Positions 25,787 to 34,319 of a DNA stretch of 34,656 nucleotides are shown here, piece after piece. Under the pieces are notes generated by a model. It saw only the letters and a list, made by a program, of their open reading frames with translations, was not told the DNA's origin and made no database searches. The position numbers were made by a program, and so were the translations under genes. This DNA is from an uncultured Acidimicrobiales bacterium (GTDB lineage Bacteria; Actinomycetota; Acidimicrobiia; Acidimicrobiales; SHLQ01): contig CALHTB010000059.1 of NCBI GenBank assembly GCA_938038785.1, forward strand, positions 1 to 34,656. The letters are read 5' to 3'. Position 1 is the stretch's first letter. Every line of letters begins with the position of its first letter.

Positions 25787-25873
25787 CTCGGCGGAAGTCC
25801 GAGCGGAATACAGATCTCGGCGGAAGTCCGAGCGGGATACAGGTTTCCGCGGGTCTCGACCGGAAGTGTCGAG
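25787..25873 (+). repeat. Three dyads with an identical CGGAAGT centre upstream of uppS
   Basis: Dyads at 25787-25803 and 25816-25832 read CTCGG-CGGAAGT-CCGAG with a period of 29. The third at 25855-25873 reads CTCGAC-CGGAAGT-GTCGAG. The centre is unchanged, while the stem changes on both arms together. The third dyad lies just before the predicted uppS -10, where a -35 box would be. They may be operator sites or RNA hairpins. Confidence 0.7.
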
Positions 25874-25882
25874 GTGTAGTAG

Positions 25883-25888
25883 TAGCTT
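25883..25888 (+). promoter_or_regulatory. Candidate -10 element for leaderless uppS mRNA
   Basis: TAGCTT is followed by seven bases and the ATG at 25896. There is no ribosome site near the start. The overlapping TAGTAGTAG run offers alternative -10 hexamers. Confidence 0.45.
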
Positions 25889-25895
25889 GCACCTG

Positions 25896-26609
25896 ATGGT
25901 TTCGATTGATCCCAAAGCAGTGCCCAACCACGTTGCGTGCGTGATGGATGGCAATGGCCGGTGGGCCGAACAGCGCGGGCTGGCTCGTATCGAGGGCCAC
26001 AAAATGGGTGAGCATTCACTTATCGAAACGATTGAAGGGGCGCTCGAGCTCGGGGTGAAGTGGCTCACCGTCTACGCCTTTAGTACCGAGAACTGGAAAC
26101 GCCCGCCCGATGAGGTGAAGTTTCTGATCGGCTTCAACGAAGACATCCTGCAACGCCGGCAGCAAGAACTCCACGAGATGGGCGTGCAGATCCGCTTTGT
26201 TGGCCGAACCGATTGGCGGGTACCGAAGCGTCTCACCAAGCGTATGAACGAAGCCCGCGAGCTTACGAAGAACAACCGCAGGCTCATCTTCACCATTGCC
26301 TTCAACTACGGCGGTCGCGCTGAGGTGGTCGATGCGGTGAAAAGCTTGATGAAGGCGGGTGTATCGCCTGACAAGGTCAACGAGAAGCTGATCGCCCGGC
26401 ACTTGTACGACCCAAAGATGCCCGAGGTCGACCTCATGGTCCGTACCTCGGGTGAGTTTCGCACCTCAAACTTCCTGCTCTGGCACCTGGCGTACTCCGA
26501 GATGGTCTTCACCGACACGTTGTGGCCCGATTTCAACCGCACCCACCTCGCCGAGGCGGTTGCCGAGTACCAAAGTCGCTCTCGTCGTTATGGCGGCGTC
26601 ACAGCATGA
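25896..26609 (+). CDS. uppS: Isoprenyl (polyprenyl) diphosphate synthase, UppS family
   Basis: This cis-prenyltransferase makes the undecaprenyl (or decaprenyl) diphosphate lipid carrier for cell-wall synthesis. The 237-residue protein has the catalytic Asp18 in MDGNGRWA, the segment GVKWLTVYAFSTENWKRP and the diphosphate-binding RTSGEFRTSNFLLWH near residues 185-200. Family members usually have (R/K)xSNFLLWQ; the final Q is H here, a mild change. The start at 25896 excludes ten upstream codons and puts a TANNNT hexamer 7 bases before the ATG. recO follows, as in other actinobacteria, although in Mycobacterium the order of the two is reversed. Confidence 0.93.
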   Translation: MVSIDPKAVPNHVACVMDGNGRWAEQRGLARIEGHKMGEHSLIETIEGALELGVKWLTVYAFSTENWKRPPDEVKFLIGFNEDILQRRQQELHEMGVQIRFVGRTDWRVPKRLTKRMNEARELTKNNRRLIFTIAFNYGGRAEVVDAVKSLMKAGVSPDKVNEKLIARHLYDPKMPEVDLMVRTSGEFRTSNFLLWHLAYSEMVFTDTLWPDFNRTHLAEAVAEYQSRSRRYGGVTA

Positions 26610-26660
26610 GGTTGCGAGAGACTGCATGAGCTGCATGACACCAATGAGGCCGCGTAGCTG

Positions 26661-27398
26661 ATGGGACGCGACCGCGGCATTGGCCTGTACCGAGACAATG
26701 CTGTTGTGCTTCGTACGTGGAAGCTGGGCGAGTCCGACCGGATCGTCAGCTTGATGACGCAAAGCAACGGCAAGATCCGCTGCGTGGCAAAGGGTGCTCG
26801 CAAGACCAAAAGCCGTTTTGGGTCTCGGGTTGAGCCCACAAACCACCTGCAAGTGCAGCTCTATAGGGGCAAGGGCGAGCTCGACACGCTCACGCAGGTG
26901 GAGAGCATCGACCGGTTCCCTGTGCTGCGTCAAGACCTCGAGTTGTTTGCTCGGGCGTCGTCGATGCTTGAGGCGGTCGAGGTGGTGTCGCAAGATCGCG
27001 AGCCGAACGAACCGCTGTACACGATGCTTGCTCGGGCCATGCACACCGTTTCGAACTCGGAGAGCCACCTCGTAGTGGCCGGGTTCTTCTTGAAGCTGCT
27101 TTCGCTCGAAGGCCTATCGCCGTCGCTCGATGTGTGTGTGCTGTGCGGGGCGACCACCGACCTCACCCATTTCTCGATTCTCGATGGCGGCACGTCATGT
27201 GGGGCGTGTCGCACCGGCTTCCCCATCAGCGTGGACGCATCTGCGCTCTTGCACCTGGCGTTGCGAGGCCAGCTCGGAGCAGTGCTCAACCAGCCGCCTT
27301 CGCCGGCAACGCGTGAGTTCGACTCGCTCTGTCAGCGGCTGCTCGAGCACAACCTCGAACGCCGCCTCCGGTCGTCAACGGTGCTCGAACAGGCGTAG
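26661..27398 (+). CDS. recO: DNA repair protein RecO
   Basis: RecO works in the RecFOR pathway, loading RecA onto SSB-coated gaps and annealing single strands. The 245-residue protein has the N-terminal OB fold (about 8-85; AVVLRTWKLGESDRIVSLMT and CVAKGARKTKSRFG), a helical domain and a zinc finger with C159/C162 and C180/C183. The start is ATG 26661 with GAGG 10 bases upstream. It lies 51 bases after uppS and is likely in the same transcript. Confidence 0.93.
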   Translation: MGRDRGIGLYRDNAVVLRTWKLGESDRIVSLMTQSNGKIRCVAKGARKTKSRFGSRVEPTNHLQVQLYRGKGELDTLTQVESIDRFPVLRQDLELFARASSMLEAVEVVSQDREPNEPLYTMLARAMHTVSNSESHLVVAGFFLKLLSLEGLSPSLDVCVLCGATTDLTHFSILDGGTSCGACRTGFPISVDASALLHLALRGQLGAVLNQPPSPATREFDSLCQRLLEHNLERRLRSSTVLEQA

Positions 27399-27441
27399 GC
27401 CTGGCGCTCATAATTAGGGCTGCGCTTCGATCTCGCTCCAC

Positions 27442-27447
27442 TAGCCT
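27442..27447 (+). promoter_or_regulatory. Candidate -10 element for leaderless glyS mRNA
   Basis: TAGCCT lies exactly 6 bases before the ATG at 27454. The whole recO-glyS spacer is 55 bases, too short for a T-box leader. A -35 box is not evident. Confidence 0.45.
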
Positions 27448-27453
27448 GAACCG

Positions 27454-28776
27454 ATGAGTGCAACCCCTGATCCAGAACTGTTCGACAAGATCGTGAACCT
27501 GTCCAAGCGACGGGGAATCGTGTTCCAGTCAGCCGAGATCTACGGCGGTTTCCGCTCGACGTATGACTACGGGCCCATTGGTGTTCTGCTGCTTCGCAAC
27601 GTGAAAGACCAGTGGTGGCGTTCGATGGTACAAATGCGCCACGATGTCGTCGGCCTCGACGCGGCGATTCTGTCGCCACCAGCTGTGTGGGAGGCCTCGG
27701 GGCACCTTGCAAACTTCAGTGACCCGCTGGTCGACTGCACCAACTGCAACACTCGCCACCGCCTCGACAAGCTCGACGACCCGAACACCTGCCCCGAATG
27801 TGGCGAGTCCGGAAAGTTCACCGAACCACGTGCCTTCAACCTGATGTTCAAAACCCACGCTGGCCCGGTTGAAGGCTCTGGTCACGAGGTGTACCTGCGT
27901 CCCGAGACCGCGCAGGGCATGTTCGTTGATTTCATGAACGTGCTGAACACCAGCCGCAAGAAGCCGCCGTTCGGTATTGCCCAGATTGGCAAGAGCTTCC
28001 GCAACGAGATCACTCCCGGCAACTTCGTGTTTCGTACACGTGAGTTCGAACAGATGGAGATGGAGTACTTCGTTCCGCCTGACGAGAGCCACCAGTGGTA
28101 CGAGTACTGGAAGGCTGAACGGATGGCATGGTACCTCGACCTCGGTATGCCCGAAGATGCCATCCGCATGCGCGAACACGACGCTGACGAGCTCAGCCAT
28201 TACAGCTCGGGCACCGCGGATGTCGAGTATCTGTTCCCGTGGGGCTGGGACGAGCTCGAAGGTGTGGCCAACCGCGGCGACTACGACCTCACCCAACATG
28301 CCGAGCACTCAGGCGAGCGTATCGAGTACTTCGATCAGCAAGCTGGGGAGAAGTGGATCCCCCATGTCATCGAGCCTGCAGCCGGTGCGACTCGAACCGC
28401 GTTTGCTTTCCTGCTTGCGGCCTACGACGAGGAAACCGTCAACGATGACACCCGGACGGTGCTTCGTCTCGACCCTCGTCTGGCCCCGTACAAGGTGGCC
28501 GTGCTGCCGCTGTCGAAGAAGGACACGCTTACGCCAACCGCCCACGAGGTCTTCGACCTTGTCAAGGGTCGTTGGATGAGCGATTACGACGAGACCCAAT
28601 CGATCGGTAAGCGCTATGCGCGTGCCGACGAAATCGGTACGCCGTACTGCGTCACCGTCGACTTCGACACACTCGAAGACCGAGCTGTCACCGTGCGGGA
28701 GCGTGACAGCCGCGAGCAAGACCGCGTGTCGATCGATCAGCTGGTCAACTACCTCAGCGAACGCCTGCCCAACTAA
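27454..28776 (+). CDS. glyS: Glycyl-tRNA synthetase (class II, homodimeric)
   Basis: This enzyme charges tRNA-Gly with glycine. The 440-residue protein is of the single-chain alpha2 type used by actinobacteria. It starts with the family block FDKIVNLSKRRGIVFQSAEIYGG and shows motif 2 (FRNEITP), the segment FEQMEMEYFVPP and a motif 3-like GATRTAFAFLLAAY. A zinc-ribbon insertion has C95/C98 and C113/C116. The anticodon-binding domain covers about the last 100 residues. The ATG at 27454 is supported by a -10 hexamer 6 bases upstream. Although called glyS in actinobacteria, it is related to glyQS-type single-chain enzymes and not to the beta subunit of E. coli. Confidence 0.96.
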   Translation: MSATPDPELFDKIVNLSKRRGIVFQSAEIYGGFRSTYDYGPIGVLLLRNVKDQWWRSMVQMRHDVVGLDAAILSPPAVWEASGHLANFSDPLVDCTNCNTRHRLDKLDDPNTCPECGESGKFTEPRAFNLMFKTHAGPVEGSGHEVYLRPETAQGMFVDFMNVLNTSRKKPPFGIAQIGKSFRNEITPGNFVFRTREFEQMEMEYFVPPDESHQWYEYWKAERMAWYLDLGMPEDAIRMREHDADELSHYSSGTADVEYLFPWGWDELEGVANRGDYDLTQHAEHSGERIEYFDQQAGEKWIPHVIEPAAGATRTAFAFLLAAYDEETVNDDTRTVLRLDPRLAPYKVAVLPLSKKDTLTPTAHEVFDLVKGRWMSDYDETQSIGKRYARADEIGTPYCVTVDFDTLEDRAVTVRERDSREQDRVSIDQLVNYLSERLPN

Positions 28777-28782
28777 CGGTCG

Positions 28783-29643
28783 ATGAGAATCCGACCAAGA
28801 AGGTCCCTTGCGCCGCTATTGGCGGGGATCGTGACCCTTGCGGCCTGCGCCGGGTCGGCTGACGGCGTTCCAGTTTCCGAGCAAGCCCAGCCAGACAACG
28901 ATGCTCCAAGCGTTGTCGCAACCGATGAGGCGCTGGTCCCCGAGACGACGACCTCACCTTCCACTACAGCAGCGGCCACGAGCACCACAACGCTGCTCGA
29001 TGTTGAAACTGGCGCGGATGTCGACACCAATACCGAGGTCGATGAGAATCGTGCGCCACCCACCACCGAGACAACAGGGCTTGCAAGCGAAACTGGAGCA
29101 GCGCCAGCTCCCGATGGGCTTGCTTGTTGGCGAATAGAGGACTTTGGTGAAGAGGCTGCGGACCGGTGGCGAGTGATCAACGACGGGGTCATGGGAGGTC
29201 TTTCAGAAGGCGAACTCACCTTCAACGGCGGGGTCGCCACCTTTGCCGGAACTATCAACACCAACGGCGGCGGTTTCTCCATGATCCGGACGAGCGTCCT
29301 CCGCAACGGGGCAACACTGCGCGAGGCGCTCGAAGAAGCCGAATATCTCCGGATTCGAACCCGTTCGGCTAACGGGCGCAGGTACGAGCTCACCGTTCAA
29401 GATGCAACGACCAACTCTTCGGTTATGCACTTCGCCGATATTACGGTGTCGGCCGACAGTGCGTGGGAGGAGCCAATCATTCCGCTTACGAACCTCGACG
29501 CTCGAACCTTCGGGACGTCGAGGCCCACGCTTGCGCCCTTCGAGCTCGATCAGATCTCGACGCTCGGCGTCATTCTTGCCGACGGACTCGATGGTCCGTT
29601 CAGCCTTGCCATCGACCGAATCGACGCCTGCGCAACTACATAG
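28783..29643 (+). CDS. Lipoprotein with CIA30-like carbohydrate-binding-fold domain
   Basis: The 286-residue protein has a lipoprotein signal (lipobox LAAC, C22) and a Thr/Ser/Pro-rich linker to about residue 105. A C-terminal CIA30-like domain (about 110-282) includes W-R-V-I-N-D-G-V-M-G-G-L-S and TINTNGGGFSMIRT, the family hallmarks. CIA30 homologues in mitochondria assist complex I assembly, but bacterial secreted versions are of unknown role and the fold resembles galactose-binding CBMs. It begins 6 bases after glyS and is probably cotranscribed with it. It is convergent with the cupin gene. Confidence 0.8.
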   Translation: MRIRPRRSLAPLLAGIVTLAACAGSADGVPVSEQAQPDNDAPSVVATDEALVPETTTSPSTTAAATSTTTLLDVETGADVDTNTEVDENRAPPTTETTGLASETGAAPAPDGLACWRIEDFGEEAADRWRVINDGVMGGLSEGELTFNGGVATFAGTINTNGGGFSMIRTSVLRNGATLREALEEAEYLRIRTRSANGRRYELTVQDATTNSSVMHFADITVSADSAWEEPIIPLTNLDARTFGTSRPTLAPFELDQISTLGVILADGLDGPFSLAIDRIDACATT

Positions 29644-29657
29644 CCACGTGTCGAGCG

Positions 29658-30326
29658 CTAGTAGACGAGCGGCTCCATCGACATGTCGTCGGGGTCGAGG
29701 CTCGGCATATAGACGTGGCCGTCTTCGGTGGTCGGCCATGCCACCCACGTCAGCACCGGTTCATCGCCGGTGTACATCGCGTGCGACTCATGTGAACGAT
29801 GCACGATGACATCACCTGGCCCAACCGAGGTCCACGTGTTGCCGACCTGCCATTCGAGGTGCCCACTGATCACCCCGTAGATTTCGGCGGGGCCATGATG
29901 GTGCGCCGGATATTCGACATTGGGCTCCTGCAAGGTGAATCCAATGAGCATGTCGTTGGCGAGCACAGGAGGCTCGTAACCCCGATAGACCGGGGCAGCG
30001 AAGAGCAGAAAGCTGTAGTGCTGCTGGAACGCATCGAGCTGAGGCGAGGACTCGAGGTTCTCATAGGACCGCAGCCAGGGGGATTCGGGCGTCGCCGCTA
30101 GAACTTTGCGTGCGAGGTCGACCCACGGACCACTGGTGACTTCGACCGTGGGTGTTAGCCACGTATCGACGGTCGCGTTCGAGCTCGCTGGCACCGTTCG
30201 AGCCGGACCAAGGTTTGCGACCCGGTCGGCCAGGCCAGCGAACAACTCGGCCTTTGGGTGGGTCGCAAGAGCATTGCTCAGAACCGAGTGAAACGACGCC
30301 AGGAGTTCATCGATGGGGCTATCCAT
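29658..30326 (-). CDS. Cupin protein resembling DMSP lyases (DddL/DddQ group)
   Basis: The 222-residue cytoplasmic protein has a helical N-terminal part (about 1-115) and a C-terminal cupin barrel. Its metal-site motif is H142-x-H144-x3-E148-x-Y150 within PAHHHGPAEIYGVISG, and a second-motif histidine (H182) lies in SHAMYTGDEP. This HxHxxxExY pattern with PGDVIVH and HAMxTGDEP resembles dimethylsulfoniopropionate lyases that release dimethyl sulfide and acrylate. The assignment is to the superfamily, and the substrate is inference, because other cupins share the pattern. No acrylate-use or transporter gene lies nearby. The ATG at 30326 is preceded by TAAGGT 6 bases upstream. Confidence 0.65.
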   Translation of the reverse strand: MDSPIDELLASFHSVLSNALATHPKAELFAGLADRVANLGPARTVPASSNATVDTWLTPTVEVTSGPWVDLARKVLAATPESPWLRSYENLESSPQLDAFQQHYSFLLFAAPVYRGYEPPVLANDMLIGFTLQEPNVEYPAHHHGPAEIYGVISGHLEWQVGNTWTSVGPGDVIVHRSHESHAMYTGDEPVLTWVAWPTTEDGHVYMPSLDPDDMSMEPLVY

Positions 30327-30332
30327 GCGTGG

Positions 30333-30338
30333 ACCTTA
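30333..30338 (-). promoter_or_regulatory. Candidate -10 element for leaderless cupin mRNA
   Basis: On the minus strand TAAGGT is followed by CCACGC and the ATG at 30326, a 6-base spacing. There is no Shine-Dalgarno sequence. The GNAT gene diverges from here and its ATG is only 38 bases away. Confidence 0.5.
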
Positions 30339-30364
30339 GAAGAGAAGTGGGGAAGACTAAAGCA

Positions 30365-31406
30365 ATGTTCTCGCCTCTTGTCACCGACCGACTTATGGTC
30401 CGTGCGGTTCGGCCAAGCGATGTCGATGCGCTCATCGAGCGCCGCAACGCCCCGGAGGTGGCCGAGTTTCAAGATTGGCCGTTGCCATGTGAGCGCGATG
30501 CGGCTGAGGAGCTTCTCGCCGAAGCGGCATCAATGGACGGCCCGACTCCGGGGGAGTGGTGGATGTCCACGATCGCAGACGGTGCTGACACCGTCGTACA
30601 CGGCGATTTCAACGTGAGGCTCAGCAACGATGGCGTCGCTGCGATCGGATGCGCCCTCGCTAGGGAAAGCTGGGGTCAAGGGTTTGCCACCGAGGCCCTT
30701 AACGCTGTTACGAGCTGGCTGTTCGAAACCCACGACGTTGTGCGCATCGACGCCACCATTCACCCGAAGAATTTTCGCTCGATGCGAATGGTCGAGAACT
30801 GTGGTTTTGTTCTCGCCGGCGTTGACTACAACACCCAATGGGACCGCCATGGCCACATCGATGACCAGCGCTACAGCCTGACCCCCGAGCTCTACGCCGA
30901 TTGGACAAGCAGACCGCGTCACGTCCCCGCAACCATCGAACTCGTCGAGCTCGACCCGAACGAGGTTCGATCGGTAATCGAGTTGGTTACCCACCCGTCG
31001 CAGAGACGATTCGCCTCGCCAATCGTGGTCTCGTTGGCCGAGGCGGCAGTCCCGCCCTATGAGCTCAACTCCGAGGGCACGCCTGGCAGCCCGCAGGTTG
31101 TTCCGTGGCATCGGATCATCCACGCTGACGGGCAGGCTGTGGGCTTTGTGATGATCGAGACCCCGACCAAGACCGACCCCGAGCCGTACCTCTGGCGGCT
31201 GCTCATCGATCGCAGGCATCAGCGCCGCGGCATTGGCAAGCGTGTTGTGGAGTTGGTGATCGACCAAGCACGTTCATGGGGGTGTGAGTCGTTGGCGGTC
31301 TCCTACGGCCAGGGCGTCGGGTCACCCGAGCCGTTGTCTCGCGATGGGGTTTGTCCCGACCGGGGAGATCGAAGAGGGCGAAATCGTGGCTCGCCTGATG
31401 TTGTAG
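30365..31406 (+). pseudogene. Tandem GNAT acetyltransferase gene, frameshifted near its 3' end
   Basis: The first GNAT domain (residues 1-170) is RimJ/RimL-like: LVTDRLMVRAVRPSDVDAL, ARESWGQGFATEALNAV as the acetyl-CoA loop, and KNFRSMRMVENCGF. The second (about 180-345) has WRLLIDRRHQRRGIGKRVVELV. After GVGSPEPL the frame turns into unrelated sequence that would run into dnaG. From 31344 the +1 frame reads MGFVPTGEIEEGEIVARLML and a stop at 31404-31406, the expected GNAT ending. A loss of two bases (or gain of one) near 31335-31343 explains this. The ATG at 30365 has GGGGAAG upstream. Either the gene is recently damaged or this is a sequencing error. Confidence 0.8.
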
Positions 31407-31461
31407 TTGGCGACAAAGCGGCCGAGCGACGGCCACATATCCAAAAGACAGGGCTTGGCAC

Positions 31462-31467
31462 TAGGTT
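31462..31467 (+). promoter_or_regulatory. Candidate -10 element for leaderless dnaG mRNA
   Basis: TAGGTT lies 6 bases before the ATG at 31474. No ribosome site is present. The 67-base spacer also has a small stem GGCCG-AGCGA-CGGCC (31420-31434) after the GNAT stop, without a T-tract. Confidence 0.45.
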
Positions 31468-31473
31468 TGGCGT

Positions 31474-33258
31474 ATGGGGATCGTTGACGAGGATGTCGAG
31501 CGGGTCCGTCAGTCGACGGACATCGTAAAGCTCGTGTCCGAACACACCCAGCTCAAGAAGGTTGGCCGCCGCTGGAGCGGTCTGTGCCCATTCCACAATG
31601 AGAAGACCGGTTCGTTCTCGGTCAATGCCGAAGAGGGCTTGTATCACTGCTTCGGATGCAAGAAGTCTGGCGATTCCATCACGTTCGTGCGTGAGCTCGA
31701 ACATCTCGACTTCCCTGGCGCAATCGAACACCTCGCTCGCAGGTCGGGCATCACGCTGCGCTACACCGACGCTGGTGAAGGCGCCGTCCGAAGCCGAAAG
31801 AAACAACTGATCGGCCACGTGAACAAAGCGGTCGACATCTATCACGAGTATTTGCTTACCTCGCCGCAGGCCGGCGAGGCCCGTGGCTACCTACGCCAGC
31901 GCGGTTTTGACGGCGACATGGTGCGCCGATACCAGGTGGGGTTTGCTCCTGAGAGCTGGGACTTCCTGGCCAAGAAGCTCCGCATAAGCAACAAGGACCT
32001 TGTCGATTCTGGCCTCGGCAAGATGAACAGCATCGACAAGCAGATGGACTGGCAGCGCAACCGCATCGTCTTCCCCGTGTTCGACGAGCGGGGCGATGGT
32101 GTTGGCTTTGGCGGCCGCATCATGCCTGGCGGCGAAGGAGCTAAGTACATCAACAGCCAGGAGTGTGCGGTCTATTCGAAGAGCCGCGTTCTTTATGGGT
32201 TGAACTGGGCCAAAGAACACATCGTGGCTAGCGGCGAGGCGATCATCTGCGAGGGCTATACCGACGTGACCGGCTTTGGCCGCGCCGGTATTCACACTGC
32301 GGTCGCTACCTGCGGCACTGCGCTCACCGACGACCACCTCAAGTTGCTCAAACGGTTCACCAACCGCCTCGTGCTCGCGTTCGACGCCGACGATGCTGGC
32401 AAGGCCGCTGCTGACCGGGTGTACGAGTGGGAGCAGAAGTACGAGATCGAAATCATGGTGGCCGATCTTCCCGCCGGCGTCGACCCGGACGATCTGTCTC
32501 GTGACGATCCTGAACGTCTTGCCGAATCGGTTACCAAGGCGCTGTCGTTTCTCGAATTTCGACTCGAGCGTGAATTGGCCAAGCACTCGATGGACTCGAT
32601 CGAGCATCGAGCTCGGGCAGCCGAAGAGGCCTTGGCGCTCGTGGCCGAACACCCCAACGCGCTTGTCCGGGACCAATACGTCATGACGATCGCCGATCGT
32701 TGCCGCATGGACGCCGACCGGCTTCGAGAGATGGTGCGAAATCCTCGAAAGAACCGCGGCAAGATCGTGGCCGAAGCACCCACCCTTCCAATGCCACAGA
32801 AGGGTTCCGATCACGTCGAGGACCAAGCCATCCAGCTCATTATCGAGGGCCACACCGACGCCGTCGCGCTGTTCTCCGAGCCGCTCTTTGTCACCCCGCT
32901 GCGGAGAGATATTTACCTAGCGCTGAAACGAGCGCCCTCAGTGCGCGAAGCTGTAGACATGCTTGGCGCGGATGAAGGCAACCTATTGATCGAACTCGCG
33001 GCATCGTCCGACGAAGATCTTGACGCCCCGGCGGTTGCATCGCGCCTCATCAGCAAGGCCGCTGACCGCCTGGCCCGAGAGCTCGAAAGTGAAGCTCGCA
33101 TAACCGGCAATGTCGAAGAGTTGTTGCCCGATGTGAAGTTCCTACGCCAGTGGGTGATCGATCTTCGTGAACCACGATCCGACCTTACGGAACTGGCTCC
33201 ACTTGCCGATTGGATTGCCATGCGGGAACAACCAACCCCTGGCCAGTCCAATGACTGA
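31474..33258 (+). CDS. dnaG: DNA primase DnaG
   Basis: DnaG synthesises RNA primers at the replication fork with DnaB helicase. The 594-residue protein has the CHC2 zinc domain (C38, H41, C59, C62), the TOPRIM catalytic domain (CEGYTD, then [11 protein letters not shown]) and a C-terminal helicase-interaction domain (about 440-590). The length is normal for actinobacteria. ATG 31474 gives the typical [18 protein letters not shown] start. It overlaps rpoD by 8 bases, forming the classical dnaG-rpoD pair. Confidence 0.97.
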   Translation: MGIVDEDVERVRQSTDIVKLVSEHTQLKKVGRRWSGLCPFHNEKTGSFSVNAEEGLYHCFGCKKSGDSITFVRELEHLDFPGAIEHLARRSGITLRYTDAGEGAVRSRKKQLIGHVNKAVDIYHEYLLTSPQAGEARGYLRQRGFDGDMVRRYQVGFAPESWDFLAKKLRISNKDLVDSGLGKMNSIDKQMDWQRNRIVFPVFDERGDGVGFGGRIMPGGEGAKYINSQECAVYSKSRVLYGLNWAKEHIVASGEAIICEGYTDVTGFGRAGIHTAVATCGTALTDDHLKLLKRFTNRLVLAFDADDAGKAAADRVYEWEQKYEIEIMVADLPAGVDPDDLSRDDPERLAESVTKALSFLEFRLERELAKHSMDSIEHRARAAEEALALVAEHPNALVRDQYVMTIADRCRMDADRLREMVRNPRKNRGKIVAEAPTLPMPQKGSDHVEDQAIQLIIEGHTDAVALFSEPLFVTPLRRDIYLALKRAPSVREAVDMLGADEGNLLIELAASSDEDLDAPAVASRLISKAADRLARELESEARITGNVEELLPDVKFLRQWVIDLREPRSDLTELAPLADWIAMREQPTPGQSND

Positions 33259-34297
33259 CGCGACGAACCCCATCGAGCACAATGAAAAGCCGGTAGAACG
33301 CGACGAGGTTGCTGCGGCGCGGAAGCGCCGTGAACGCACACACTCGCTTTCGGGCGACCGAACGAGCGTCTCGACCGACTCGACGCGGGTGTACCTCAAA
33401 GAGATCGGCCGGGTTCCGCTGCTCACTGGGCCTGAAGAAGTTCGGCTGGCTGAAAAAGTAGCGCTCGGAATGAAGGCATCTGAGGAGCTTGCGCTCCACG
33501 CCGCTGCTGAAACGCTCGACTCGGTCGAACCATCACGACGTTCGCTGCTCGAACGCCAGGTGCGAGCCGGCGACGCAGCCAAAGGCGACCTTACCCAAGC
33601 CAACCTGCGTCTTGTCGTGTCCATCGCCAAGCGCTACGGCGGACGCGGTATTCCGTTGCTCGACCTCATCCAGGAAGGCAACCTTGGCCTAATGCGGGCG
33701 GTCGAGAAGTTCGACCATCAGAAGGGCTTCAAGTTCTCCACCTACGCCACCTGGTGGATCCGGCAGGCCATCACCCGAGCAATTGCCGATCAGGCCCGCA
33801 CAATCCGTATCCCCGTCCATATGGTCGAGATCATGAGCCGGGTTCGCCGCGAGCAGCGTCGCATGACCCAGGAGCTGGGTCGAGAGCCAACCATGGAAGA
33901 GCTCGCCGAGATCTGCGACCTCACCGAACAACGGGTGACCGAGCTGCTCAAAATTGCCCAGGACCCGCTTTCACTCGACACTCCCGTCGGTGCCGAGGAA
34001 GACACAAGCCTGGCCGACTTTGTCGAAGACTCTCAAGCAGTTCGGCCAGCCGATGCAGCGACGCGCAAAATGCTTGGCGTTGAGGTCGGCAAAGTGCTCG
34101 GACAGCTCTCTCCACGCGAACAAGAAGTTGTACGTCTGCGATTTGGGCTTGACGATGGTCGCCCTCGAACCCTCGAAGAAGTGGGCCGCACATTCGGCGT
34201 TACCCGTGAGCGCATTCGCCAGATCGAAGCGAAGACTCTCGCAAAGCTGCGCCATCCCCAGAGAAGCGAACACCTCAAGGGCTATCTCGTCGACTAG
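33251..34297 (+). CDS. RNA polymerase primary sigma factor (RpoD/SigA family)
   Basis: This is a group 1 or close group 2 sigma factor directing core RNA polymerase. It has region 1.2 ([19 protein letters not shown]), region 2 ([38 protein letters not shown] with [10 protein letters not shown]), region 3 and region 4.2 ([24 protein letters not shown]). The 349-residue length is short for a housekeeping sigma: the N-terminal extension is only about 40 residues and region 1.1 is missing. Position after dnaG supports the housekeeping role, but a second sigma gene elsewhere cannot be excluded. ATG 33251 overlaps the dnaG stop region by 8 bases; an upstream in-frame start deep in dnaG is unlikely. 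Confidence 0.92.
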   Translation: MTDATNPIEHNEKPVERDEVAAARKRRERTHSLSGDRTSVSTDSTRVYLKEIGRVPLLTGPEEVRLAEKVALGMKASEELALHAAAETLDSVEPSRRSLLERQVRAGDAAKGDLTQANLRLVVSIAKRYGGRGIPLLDLIQEGNLGLMRAVEKFDHQKGFKFSTYATWWIRQAITRAIADQARTIRIPVHMVEIMSRVRREQRRMTQELGREPTMEELAEICDLTEQRVTELLKIAQDPLSLDTPVGAEEDTSLADFVEDSQAVRPADAATRKMLGVEVGKVLGQLSPREQEVVRLRFGLDDGRPRTLEEVGRTFGVTRERIRQIEAKTLAKLRHPQRSEHLKGYLVD

Positions 34298-34319
34298 CCG
34301 AGCTGGTCTCCAAGCTTGT

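Larger units (their letters stand above)
25440..25895. other. Gene-free repeat-rich region between dinG and uppS
   Basis: This 456-base gap holds no gene I can support. From left to right it contains the dinG promoter (25446-25451), two tandem 96-bp units (25509-25700), a 10-bp palindrome ACAGCGCTGT (25734-25743), three related hairpin dyads (25787-25873) and the predicted uppS -10 (25883-25888). A plus-strand frame stays open across most of it, but it has no family resemblance or ribosome site. Confidence 0.7.

Noticed and set aside
25438..25896. Plus-strand open frame across the 96-bp repeats, reading a 32-residue repeat
   Set aside because: Its ATG overlaps the dinG start, it has no ribosome site, both differences between copies change the residue, and its second part is low-complexity sequence over the dyads.
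27399..27453. T-box leader upstream of glyS
   Set aside because: The spacer is only 55 bases and has no T-box sequence or specifier stem.
30152..30364. 71 additional N-terminal codons for the GNAT gene
   Set aside because: They lie antisense within the cupin gene and precede the natural GNAT start MFSPLVTDRL, which has its own ribosome site.
31420..31434. Terminator after the GNAT gene (GGCCG-AGCGA-CGGCC)
   Set aside because: The stem is only 5 bp and no T-tract follows on either strand.
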